Below are positions 50,441 to 61,400 of a stretch of 64,000 nucleotides of DNA, piece after piece (position 1 is the stretch's first letter; every line of letters begins with the position of its first letter). The notes beneath the pieces were generated by a model. The model had not been told where the DNA came from. It made no database searches and saw only the letters and a program-made list of their open reading frames with translations. This DNA comes from Apteryx mantelli (taxonomy: Eukaryota > Chordata > Aves > Apterygiformes > Apterygidae). The position numbers and the translations under genes were made by a program. The stretch is from contig NC_089980.1 in NCBI RefSeq assembly GCF_036417845.1, positions 54,992,501 through 55,056,500 of the forward strand. Direction: 5' to 3'.

Positions 50441-51837
50441 GAAAGTGAATCTATGCATGTCTAAAAAGCCTCAGCGTGGCTCAGAACAGAAGGGTTGACA
50501 CTTCAGGTGCACGTAATTTCACCTAACTTTAGGTGTCTCCAATACAGGAATCTAAATCTAAACTGGTGTCTGACCTCTCATTACAGACAACAGAGAGCAT
50601 AGCCAATGAAGTCTAGAGCCAAATTCATTTCTTTCCAATGTAGGCTCATGGATCAGGTAAATTTTGGACACTGTGCACGCTGTGTTACCAGGCATCTCAT
50701 AGAACTTGCCACCAGATACAGATACAATGATAGAGTGTCAACCCGATCCTAGAAGGAGGTGATGCAAGGGGAAGCAGCAAGAGGGACAGTTTGTTACCTT
50801 TTTGGTGCTGGGGACACAAGTTGGCTTGAGGAAACAGACCCAACAGTGGTCTTTCAGCAGTGGGACTTCCATTTCCTTCTCCGACAGTACTGTTACTAAA
50901 CTGATTTTCCAGTTGAGGAAGAGGGGTGAGTTGGTACATATGGCCCTTAAGGAAAGTCAAGAACAAACACTTTTTCTTTTCTATGAGAAGGATTGTGTCC
51001 AAGAATTTCAAAAAAACTCCAAAGCCACTCTTAGGAGTGCAGGATCTCATCAGTCCAAGAGTTGGAAATGCTTTGCTCAAAGAGCAAATTCTCAGAGGCA
51101 GTTTGCATATCTAGAGGGACCCAAGTTCAGACGCCAAGATGACTAAGACATTAAGACAGCTGTTAAAGGAGTCACTGACGATGCACATATATAGAGATGT
51201 TCTAGACATGGCCTGGGCCTTATAAAGAGAGAAAATCCTTTCTAGAATTGGTAGGAGGGATATTTGTAAAGGAAGACAAATTATTCAACAGCTTAACTTT
51301 ATAACAGGCAAACAATGCCTCATAGTTGGCAAGCCTGCGTTGCAGAGAGGCTGAAGAATAAACTCATTTTTCCAGACCACCTATGCATGCAGAACCCTGT
51401 CAGAAAACTTAAAAATAATGTAACAGATCCACTGTATACAGTATCTGCCCATATTTTCACTGGTTACTCAAGACAACCAACCACATATATAAGCAGATAT
51501 ATAACAGAATTTAGTTACAGAAAAATATGAAGAATGTAACCAAGAGAGGTCATCTAAGCCAGCTTCCTACTGAATCTTCATAGCAAAATCTTGTTTTTTA
51601 AAATGTCATATTTTCTATATGTAATTTTCTGCCTGAATAAAATATTCAGGAAACACAGATCTGAAAGCAATGATCTTAATTTTATACCTTACCTGGTTTT
51701 CCAGTCACTTAAAGTTCTTAAAATTGTTACATCAAATAAATACTTCAGCAAAGCCAAATCATGTGATTACATTTATTTAAAATTTCTATCCCAATTTCTC
51801 AGTGCATTTATTCAAGTGCTTTCATTTGGAGAATAAG

Positions 51838-52060
51838 AACAGACATACTGTGTCAGGCCAAAGTTTCATCTAGCCAGACTCCATCTAGGTGTCTGTCTCC
51901 AAGACCACCATAAACAAATGCCCTAGGGAATAGTGAGATACTCTTATAGCTTGCATCTATGTTCAGCTTAGAGACTTCCTTAGCCAGATACAGTTTCTAC
52001 ATATTTAGTATAGTAATACAGTCAAAGGCTGACCCTAGTGGTCTCCCTATCAATGAAGTA
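51838..52060. repeat. Probable ancient amniote dispersed repeat ('tgtcaggccaaag' type)
   Basis: 'acagacatactgtgtcaggc' (51840-51859) followed by 'caaagtttcatctagccaga' (51860-51879) and 'gtgtctgtctccaagaccac' matches a widespread sauropsid repeat with the form 'cagccatactgggtcagacc aaaggtccatctagcccag', then 'cctgtctc'. Further likeness ('agagacttccttagccagat') continues more weakly to about 52060. Class and name are not known to me. Confidence 0.52.
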
Positions 52061-53339
52061 GTCATTGTTGGCATCTAAAATCTGATCTCCGCATGCATCC
52101 TGATGTGATAGGGTAACTGAATTCTCCCTACCCTGTCAATTTTCCTGCCCTCACTGACCTAGAATAACACAGGCAGGGTTGCCATCTTGTCTGTGTTATC
52201 AGGCTATAAACCCAATATTGTATTCTTCCCATATGGGCCCAGAGTTTCAGCCTGTACAGGATTACTTATTACTTGTTGATGTTTCTTAATTTTGGTTCAG
52301 TCCTAACCTGTCTTTAACCCAAAGCATACCTCTGCTGCTAGCCTGACTTAGTCCATCTTCCCTATACGTTTTGCATACTTGTACTGCAGTGTCTCATTGA
52401 ATATTCTTCGTCTACCAAGTTTGTGATAAACTTAACATACCACCTAGGGCTCTCTGCATCTCCTGCTAAACATTCCATTTCCCCCATTTTATTTCTTAGT
52501 ATTTGTGCAACCATATCACTAGTTCAGTTCTCAGCAGCCTACTTTCTATTTTCTACCTATTTCTGCCCTCCAACATACCTGTGAGAATGCAGAATTTCTG
52601 CATCTTGATCCTTCATAGAAAAGTTATACCAAATACAACCTTAAGTTAGAAACTTAGATCCTTTATGACTCAAATTAAGTCCAGCTCTTCTGGACAGATG
52701 TTTCTGGAACCTCCTGGACAGTTTCCCTAATGTATCATATTTTTAAAATGTATTAACTATTTCAGCATCTGCATCTCTTTGCTGCCAGCATTTAGTAAGT
52801 ATTATTTATGTGCTCAAAAAAGCAAAATTCTCACATATATTTAACACATTTTTATATGCAAATAAAACCAGTAATTGCAGATAAGCTTTTTTGGTGTGTG
52901 AAATTGACATGACCAAAGTACAACATGAAACAATTTTAAATTAATCTTCTTGCTGCTATCCTAACATTTAGATATCTCTTCCATTTAAATCTGATACTGA
53001 TGAAGGAAACCTGAAGAAATAAGCTACCATAAATAATGAGGAAGTTCTGCATGAGATCCACGTTTGTTTGACTTTACCTTCTCAAACCTAAATAGATAAG
53101 AATGTGTAAGTGCATAAAAAAATCCAAACAGCAAAACAAGGAAAAACAAATAAAATACCCTCACCTAAAACAATGTAATCCACTCTGTATTTTTCTGCCT
53201 TTAGAGCTGATGAAGAAACAAACACATGACAGCTATAATGCTTATCCCACTACTGGAACATAGTTCAATACCACAGCAATGCAAATGCTCTGAGAATGCA
53301 TATCATACAGAACAGAATTATATGGAAAGCCCTGCACAC

Positions 53340-53435
53340 TTTCCAGATTTAAGGCATGAGCCAACACTTGTTTAGGTCGGTGAGAGACTTTCCACTAACT
53401 TCAATGGGCATTGGATCAGATCCTCATGTAAAAGG
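53340..53435. repeat. Probable ancient dispersed repeat ('ttcaatgggcattggatcag')
   Basis: 'gactttccactaacttcaat' followed by 'gggcattggatcagatcct' (ending at 53423) is close to a motif common in reptile and bird DNA ('ccattgacttcaatgggcttt ggatcaggccct'). This implies descent from an old amniote repeat, and the boundaries are vague. Confidence 0.45.
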
Positions 53436-53737
53436 GCCAGTAAGTGGAACAACACTTTAATTGAGAGTTACTCTTTACACTGCAGAGCTATCAAAAAATC
53501 TAGTTTTGCTGCTTGCTACTATATTATTAACAACAACTTACATAGGCCCCCAAATGCTGTTTTTCCTTTAATAGGCCATATTAAATATTAGCATACCAGA
53601 AAGCATGCCATTTTGGCAATAAATCCTGATGTGAGCAGTGCTCTAGGACAAAGTAGTAGTAAAAGTTCCTTACGTAACTAAGTATATATCAGTACATCAA
53701 ATCCCAGCTGCTAAAATCCAAATGAAAGAAGACAACA

Positions 53738-53760
53738 TAAAATAAATAAATAAATAAAAA
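53738..53760 (+). repeat. (AAAT)n microsatellite
   Basis: About five tandem AAAT units run into a short A run. Confidence 0.85.
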
Positions 53761-53928
53761 TAAGTCAGACTTAAAAAAAGCATGGGGTGAGCAGTGGGGA
53801 AATTGGAGAATAGTTCAATAAGCGTAACATTCATGTTCTAATCACTTTCATATACGAAGTGTTATTTGACAGAAGAACTATTGGGAGAGTATCTCATGTA
53901 AAATTTGTATCATGAACTTAAATAAGTT

Positions 53929-53948
53929 CCCCCCCCCCTTTTTTTTTT
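53929..53948 (+). repeat. C10-T10 homopolymer junction
   Basis: Ten C are directly followed by ten T, and the pyrimidine-rich stretch continues to 53957. It is low complexity and a likely site of length error in sequencing or assembly. Confidence 0.85.
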
Positions 53949-55524
53949 CCTTTCTTTTGAATTTTTGAGATTTGCTAACTACAGATGTTCTCTTTCTTCA
54001 AACTTTCTACTTTTGAATGAAATCATTAGAGTGGCTTGGGCTTTGTGACATCATAGCTGTTTTTATGCAGCCAGACTTCTAAGTCAAATACTATTACCAT
54101 TTTTCCTGTTGATTTCACAGCAAGATCAAGCAGCAAGGAATAGGCACTTTAAAACCGCTGAACATCTTAGCAATGAAAAGTGAACTTCGAAAATGACTTA
54201 TTAAGTACAACTGTTCTTTCATACAATCTTTTCTTTATTAAATTTGGTTCCAGTGCAAAATTCTGTTTCAAAAGGCACTCCAGCCTGGTGGTCTGGCACC
54301 TCGGGGGGCTGCTCAAGGAATGCATGGAGTCTGACACTTCGAAGCCACTAATTCCAATTCAGGCTAGCGCTTATCAAACACATTATACTACTCACTCCAA
54401 AATAACTGAGTGGCTGACTGCTAATGGGAAGGTATTTGTAAAGTAAAATCACAAATGGCAATACTGAGGAAATAGGTGCAAGATTACGGAGTACGAACTA
54501 CACTTTTCTCTGACAGAAATGATACACTCAGGACAGGACCAAGGCACTGAAGCAGAACAATGAAGGGAAGTGCAATTTATTATGGATGTTTTCTGAATGA
54601 AAGGAAACTTCTCTACAGACTGCATCTTTTATAACAAGAAAATACCACACTTCACCTCCCACACCACCAAAGGTATTTACATGTTGACATATTATCATTT
54701 CAGAGATGTAACTTAGGTTGTAATAGAAATCTCCCTCGCTTTGGAATCACAGATTTTAATGTTAAATAATTTTCAGTATAAAATATACATTTTTGATTTC
54801 TCACCAGTATGATTGCATTTGTGGAATGTAATGGAAGTGGGTAAATACACTAGATAGAAATTCTTAAAGTAGACCTCCATCAGTATTATCTAGTCCTTTC
54901 AAATGCACATCTCAGCTTTTTGAATTTTAACTGAAATCATACATTAATGTATCACATAGTTCATCTACAAGAATGAAAAAAATATTTTTCTGGTAAATTT
55001 TCTTCAACTTATTTAGATCTGGAGGAAAATAATAATGAAGAAATCTAGAGTGGATAGGGATTGATGGAGTGCAAAAAATTCAGTATTTTCTTTTTTGTGA
55101 ATAACACTTGAAATGGATGTTACATAAACACAACAAAGAGTCTGACAAAACAATAATGGTTTTACTTCCCTGCTGTACATTTGTTCCAAAGACAATCGTG
55201 GTAAATTTCTTACTGCATGTCTCAGGTTCCATACAAATAAAAGAAGAAACTACAGACATGTAGTCTGGCTATGAAAGACTCAGGAGGGACACGGACTGGA
55301 AAAGTGAAAGAACTTGTTTAATTTTTTTCTGGTTTAGGGGACAGAGAAGGGGAATGGCAGGTAATAAATAATGAACAAAGTATTTAAGTTTGAAAAAAAG
55401 AAATTTCAAAAGAGGAGTGAACCATTTATATTTAATCCATGCTCACATCTAAAGTTCAGGCAGACCATTACTGCTTTCAAAAGCTTTCAGCCTTATTTAA
55501 ATTCTAAACAGGCCCACATATCTT

Positions 55525-55592
55525 AGCCAGGAATTTCATCCTTTAGTATAATAAAGACAAAACTCCAGTTGACTTCCTTGGGGCCAAGGCAG
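55525..55592. repeat. Possible ancient dispersed repeat fragment
   Basis: 'aaaactccagttgacttcct' (55559-55578) followed by 'tggggccaaggc' resembles the 'aactccattgacttcaatggggcc' motif of old sauropsid repeats. It may be related to the family at 53340, but the match is short. Confidence 0.33.
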
Positions 55593-56384
55593 TAATTAAT
55601 ATCTTTAACTTACAGTACATACATGTAAGCCACTTCATCAGTTCTTCTGACTGCCTTTACAAGACTACAGAAGTACAGAAAGCCAATGGTAACATTAGAT
55701 GATTTATTTATATATATACATCCACTAGACTAGCTAGCAAGTTTCATATCAAATAAAGATGTGAAAGTATTTTGACTTGTTTGAAATATAGAGCTGAGGT
55801 AGCTTCAGAAGACAGGGGAAGCTCATATCAGACAACATGATCTTTCAACAAGGACTTTCCTAATTCCTCCAGACTGCAAGGTTTAAATCCAGCTTGGCCA
55901 GCACTTCACAGAGTCCCTGAATCCATGGGGCCCCACAAAGGGGCTCTCACCTCCCTTCAGGAGATGGAGGGACACCCAGTCTGATGGTGGCCCCAGATCC
56001 ACGTTATGCGGCAGTTTTCCTGTCCACACCGAGGCAGATAACAGAGAATGGATGGTAATTTATGACAAGTTTTACCTGGTGCAAGAGCTTCTGGAGGAGC
56101 AGAGGAAAAGTAGCATAGCACCACCAATGCTTGGGGTACAGTTGCTGTAGTTGGAGAGTGTAAGAAGAACCAAAAGTGTTTGTCTCATTGTGTGAGAACC
56201 AGCAGGACTGATTTTGTGGTTTTACTCTCATTAATGATGAGCTTTGTGAAATATTATTCTACACATATTATTTCCCAAACTGTCAGCTATGTTTTCTGGC
56301 CTCCTTATATACAGAAGTCTGGGCTTCCTAGGCAAAGGCTAGCTTATGTTTGCATCAGGTCTATCAGAGTCAAAGGACAGACAT

Positions 56385-56480
56385 CATTTCTCAAGGTTTG
56401 TAAAGAGTTTCTTGAAATGCAGTGCCCAAAACTGGCCATAATGCTTCATCTGACGAATTAGCAGCACTTAAATAGAGTGG
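56385..56480 (-). mobile_element. Possible ancient CR1 fragment
   Basis: A short stretch around 'tgcccaaaactgg' (56421-56433), continuing through 'cttcatctgacg' and 'cacttaaatagagtgg', lines up with the antisense CR1 block that reads 'gcccagaactgg ... ctccagatgtgg ... ctgagtagaggg' in the 5171 copy. The spacing is similar but identity is low and the flanks give no clear extension. It could be a very old CR1 or L2 relic, or a chance likeness. Confidence 0.42.
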
Positions 56481-57289
56481 AAGAAAAGTAAAAATTAAGT
56501 TTGATGTCTCAGTAATATGACACCATCCCTCATTTGATGGATTTAGTAGAAAATCTGGCAATTGGCTGTATGATTTTATGTGCCAATTCTGTCTGTATTC
56601 TAAGTAGGAGATTTTCTAATCCCCCTTAATTGGGGAGGAACATACTAATCACATTAAGCTCTTTCAATTTTATTTTCACCACAGATGCAATAATTTGTAT
56701 TTCCACACCTCATTACCACTACTCATCCTTCTTTTGCTGCCATTTTATTTGATTGCATTACCATTAACAAGAAATGAACAACAGAATTCCTTTATGAGTT
56801 TTGGTCATACTACATAATTTAATCTTGATGTTATCTTCACAACATAGCAGCCCAGTTATTTTCTTGTTTCTTTTCATACTTACAGAAAAATATGATTTTA
56901 CTGTTTTAATTTTGGGGTTTTTTTGCAAGATCTAATGCAGTTTGACTTTTGGTGTTTGTCATTTAAATCCTGTATATGTCGTCTTACAGATAGGTATGTG
57001 CCAACAGATATTGGTCCTCTAGGAAAGATAAAAATCAATAGTTTGCTTCAGAGGAAGGAGGTCATCTGGTTGAAAAGGCAATATTAGTAATATTAGCTAA
57101 GCTGATCAAAAAGAGAGATTGCACAAATGGAGCAAGCTTTCAAAGGCTCCTCTCTAAATAAAGAAGATTTTATGGGTCGTTTTCTGGGCAGATTGGGTTA
57201 GATAATTTTACCACTGACCTTCATTCTGTGGTTGACTTCTGAACACATGATGGTGCTCAATACTGCATAAGAGAAACTCTTGCTAAGAA

Positions 57290-57430
57290 GAGAACCTCCA
57301 GTATATGTTGCGGCACATGGCTGCAGTAATGTGCACAACAGTTTCTTCAGTGCCACCCATTTCCAGGGGACCTAAACAACAACCTGTACTAATATTTCCC
57401 CACCTTTACAAATGGGATATAGGACATGGA
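57290..57430 (+). repeat. Possible MIR-like SINE relic
   Basis: The words 'tttccccacctttacaaatg' (57395-57414) and 'ggatatagg' resemble the MIR box 'tttccccatctgtaaaatgggga'. Nothing convincing is seen for the tRNA-like part upstream or the 'ttgttgtgagg' block downstream, so a chance match cannot be excluded. Confidence 0.3.
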
Positions 57431-59465
57431 AGGGAAAGAATATCCTAGATCAAGAAATGTTATCATTTGCATGATCTTTTTCATATATTATCAAGATCCA
57501 TTCTGTAACTAAAGTGTTTTCTGCCCTTACTGCTCCAACTAGAAGACTGTTCTATGTCCCCACTTATTTGATTATTAAGCTGGAAACTAGAAGAGAGTTT
57601 TTAAGTTTATTCATGATCACTGTTTCTAAGGGGCCCATTTTGAAAGTTTCATGGCTCGACTGAGAATTCTACATAGCACCTTTTCTCTTACTCGAAGTTC
57701 CCTAACTAAAGTTCTGTGCAGCAGACACAAATTTGCACAAATTAGAGGACAGCTGCTAATGTGGTTCCCTAATTTTTCAGGCACATATCCACATGCATCT
57801 CTTACCTATTCCATTTTAAATATGGTGCACTATAATAAAGGGTTTGGCATAATTACAGTGTATTGAAGGCAATTTTGAAATGGTCAGATGACTATCAGAA
57901 TGGTGAAGCAGGGATCTGAAGATATTGCATGATGAACAACAAGAAAGCATACAATGAAGCAGAGTACATGATTGGCCTCTTCCATTATTATATGAGAAAG
58001 AAGGATGCCAAGATTAATCTGGCTCTTGAGTACATTAAAGCAAAATTCAGTTAAAATCAAAAGAATGAAAATGTACATTAGACATTTCAAAATGTCTAAT
58101 AAACCATTTTTTAACTTACAAAAGACTTTAATATATTTTTACAATAGTACTTTTGTAAAGTCTGCAAAATACACTTATAACTCATGTGGCTGGACAAATG
58201 ATCAGGAATGGTTTCCAGATCATTTTCTTTAATGATGGGTTTGAAACAACTTGAATGTAATCTCAGCCACTCTTTCAAAGACTCTCTTAATCTCTGAAGC
58301 TGCTAATGTTTGCATGACATCATTGTCATTATCCACAGATCCTGTATCTTTACTCAGTAATGAGAAAAACTGAGGGAAACATGAAAAGATTTTTTACTAG
58401 TATTCTACTCAGGTGTATAATTTCAGAGTTGTACAAATTCCACCTACTTCAAAATCTGGACATTAGCTCACAGAAAAATATACTAAAAAAAAAAAAAAAG
58501 TTATTTCATGCAGTCCCAGCCACACAAGTATAATCAAGCAGTCCCCTTTAAAGTAGCTGTTAGATACCCCCAATTGTCCTTGATACTCCAGAGATATGGA
58601 TTCTTTTTTCCTAAAAAGAAAGCACCTATCAGAACCTAACAGGCTCACTTTTCTTCTTTTATTATTCCATGTTCAAGTGACTGAACATTTTTACTTAAAG
58701 TACGTGGTTATTTTTTTCAAAAATGTTGACATTCTCACCCTACTTTTGCATTTAAAATAGTCACTTCATCATGAGATAATATATCAAAAGAGAAAGGCAA
58801 TTATCAAAAGAATGATTAAACCTTTTCTATAAAGGAACCTCTGTGAATTTTTGCATTTAACATTTTCAAAGCGAAATACTAGCGTAAGGGGAAACTTTTG
58901 ATCTAATTCACTTTAATTTTGGACAGTATCGCTCTTAACCCTATATGGTAATTAAAACAATTTGACCTACTAGCATAAAGTTTGTGTGTTACAGAAGCAT
59001 AAATTACAAGCAAGAATATTTTTTAAGAAGCTGTTAAGTACAGATAATATAAGGGCAAAACATGATAATAGTCATTTATGCCTGAAAAATTTTACCCAGT
59101 AGATTTAGACACAGTTGAAGATCACTGCAAGTGGATGCATTTTTTCACAGTAACTACACAGAGTCCAAATTGTCACCACAGTTTAAAACATTTTAAACAC
59201 TTTAAAGACCTCTGATTCATAGAAAATTAGCATTCTCTATATAGCAGAAAAAGAACAACAGATGAATTATCCAAGACAAAGGGTTAAAAGAAAGAGATAT
59301 TACTGAAACAGTTAGCAGTTACCACAGCCACAGGAGGCATCCTAAATATTACTGGTTTTTAATTTACTTTTGGATTAACAATTTGAAATAAAGAAAATAA
59401 ACAGTGATCAGTTAGTAATCCTCATATACGTCCATACCAAAGAGTTTGCTGAGATGTAGTAAGAC

Positions 59466-59485
59466 TGTGTGTGTGTGTGTATATA
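59466..59485 (+). repeat. (GT)7 microsatellite followed by ATATA
   Basis: A perfect GT run of about seven units continues into ATATA. Confidence 0.85.
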
Positions 59486-61239
59486 ATTTATACTAAAATA
59501 CACCAAGCAATATACATTTACCAACACAATTTTTAAAGCACAGGAAATTCATGAAAACTCTAAACCACCTCTGCTCTTTCCTACCCCTACTAAATATAAT
59601 GTGAACTTTTTACGTAAGTTAGATTTACTGAAATCTCTTAATATTTGTTAATGACTTTTAGATGTACGAAGAAAGAAGTACATATTCCAAAATTTATTAA
59701 AGTGAAAGTACACTGATTAAACTATAAATTTCCGGATGTCTCCTCCTCTGGCATAAAGCTGGTAGGAAAAAAAAGGAAGTATGTATTTGCATGTCCCATA
59801 AACACATGTATGACAACATTTAACCTGAGATAAAATGTAACTTAATAACATAAACAGAAGGTACAGAATTTTACCTTCCTAATCAAAGTCATGGAAATGT
59901 AATTTCATAATAAATCATCACACTGTTATCATATCATCACACTTCTGAAGAAAGAGAAGGCCCAGTGAGATTCCACTGTGTCAAAAACATTTCTGGAAGC
60001 AACTACTGAAAGTGATTCTTAAGAACCTTAAAGAAAAGGAGAAATCAAATGTGTTTTCCATGTATAATGAAGTACAGTTGCTGGCGGCCAAAAGGAAGTG
60101 GAGACCTCAAAACTTCAATGCATGAAAAAATATCTTCCTGCTACTTAGGGACAAATTGCAAGAATTTGTACATGAAAGCGTCTAGGTACCTCATTAATAG
60201 CAACTGTGACTCTGCCCTTCGCATCTCCACAGACGTATATTTTTGCAATCGTGCTATTGTCACTTGGAATCTAACATGTTAAGAAACATTTATCAGCCCC
60301 TATATCTGAGTGCTCTCCTGCCTCTAAAACTTGCAAGCCCACTGGTCAAAAAATAGAAGATGCAATTTTACAGTGCAGGAAGTGACAAAATTCAGAGGCA
60401 GGATCTGTGCATTTTTTTCATTGATGCTTACTGCAGTAAGTATAACTGTCTTTAGGAGAGAGATCATTCATCACACTTTCACCATTCCACAGAGTAATTA
60501 TTCTAACATTCTCCAAATACAATTGTATTTTGGGGTGCTCATCACTGACATTAGTAATTACAAGAAGTATTCGGAGATGCAAAGTTTTAAAGGCAAAATA
60601 GAACATCAAACCACCTCAAACCAAAAGAAAATCTGTGAATATATAAATATAGATCACTCCTGTTAAGTAGAGGGTTTTTCAGACAGTCCAAATGCCATTT
60701 ACCTGAGGTCAACAAAGGCTGCCTCTGGCTTTTCTAATAGAATGCAAAGTATTCATTTTAGGTGGAAAAATCTAGATTGTTAGATGAAAGCCCAAACTGC
60801 CCATTCACAGGTAATTTGAAAATCATGTACCTAGGTGTGCAGATTCATCTTATTTACAGATATTTTCTACATGTCCTTTATCCTGTCAAGGCACAGGTCA
60901 TGATCACTCCCTAGCAATCACCAACATGCTAAGAGGACAAGCTAGATTCCCAGTCTGTTGTAGTGGGCACATGTTCTCTTTCATACTGCTCAGGTGAGTC
61001 AGCTGTCCCAGCTATGGCATGAGCTGGAAGCACTCATTGCTCTTTTCCCCAGTGGCAAAAAAATGCAGTCACATCCTCCAGAATCACCCCCATGGAAGCC
61101 TGCTTGACAACAGTGTCTTTGAGCCTGCACTAAACTAATCAGATTAGGAAATAGCTCTAAATCTCTATTTTCTTATCTCTGTGTGTACCCAGGACAATTC
61201 AGGGGTCAGGCTTCCTAGTCAAAAATTTCAGGCCACTTT

Positions 61240-61400
61240 TAGTTTTCTGCAGCAGCACGGTTCCTTTGTGACCAAGGGCAAATTTCAGCCTCTTGGTACC
61301 TTACTTATCCATCTTGGAAACAGGAATAAGATGACTTCTCTACCACCTATGGGTGTTGTAAAGATAGGAACAGTAAAAAGACTGTGTAGCACTCAGACAC
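61240..61400 (+). repeat. MIR-like (CORE-SINE) relic, unusually long match
   Basis: Four MIR-type blocks occur in the correct order and spacing: 'tttgtgaccaagggcaa' (61265-61281, consensus 'tgtgaccttgggcaa'), 'tttcagcctcttggtacctt' (61283-61302), 'tatccatcttggaaacagga' (61306-61325) and 'gggtgttgtaaagatagga' (61351-61369). A tail 'agactgtgtagcactcagac' follows. This is the best preserved SINE-like relic in the window. An 86-codon open frame over 61181-61441 passes through it, is produced by the repeat and shows no protein family. Confidence 0.75.

Noticed and set aside
50697..51146. Overlapping 127- and 114-codon frames on opposite strands
   Set aside because: Mutual overlap and absence of any motif indicate chance open frames, possibly within repeat-derived DNA.
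51540..51575. 'gaggtcatctaagccagc' as a CR1 3' end
   Set aside because: It is one short likeness to the CR1 3' UTR word, with no octamer repeat and no ORF2 blocks nearby.
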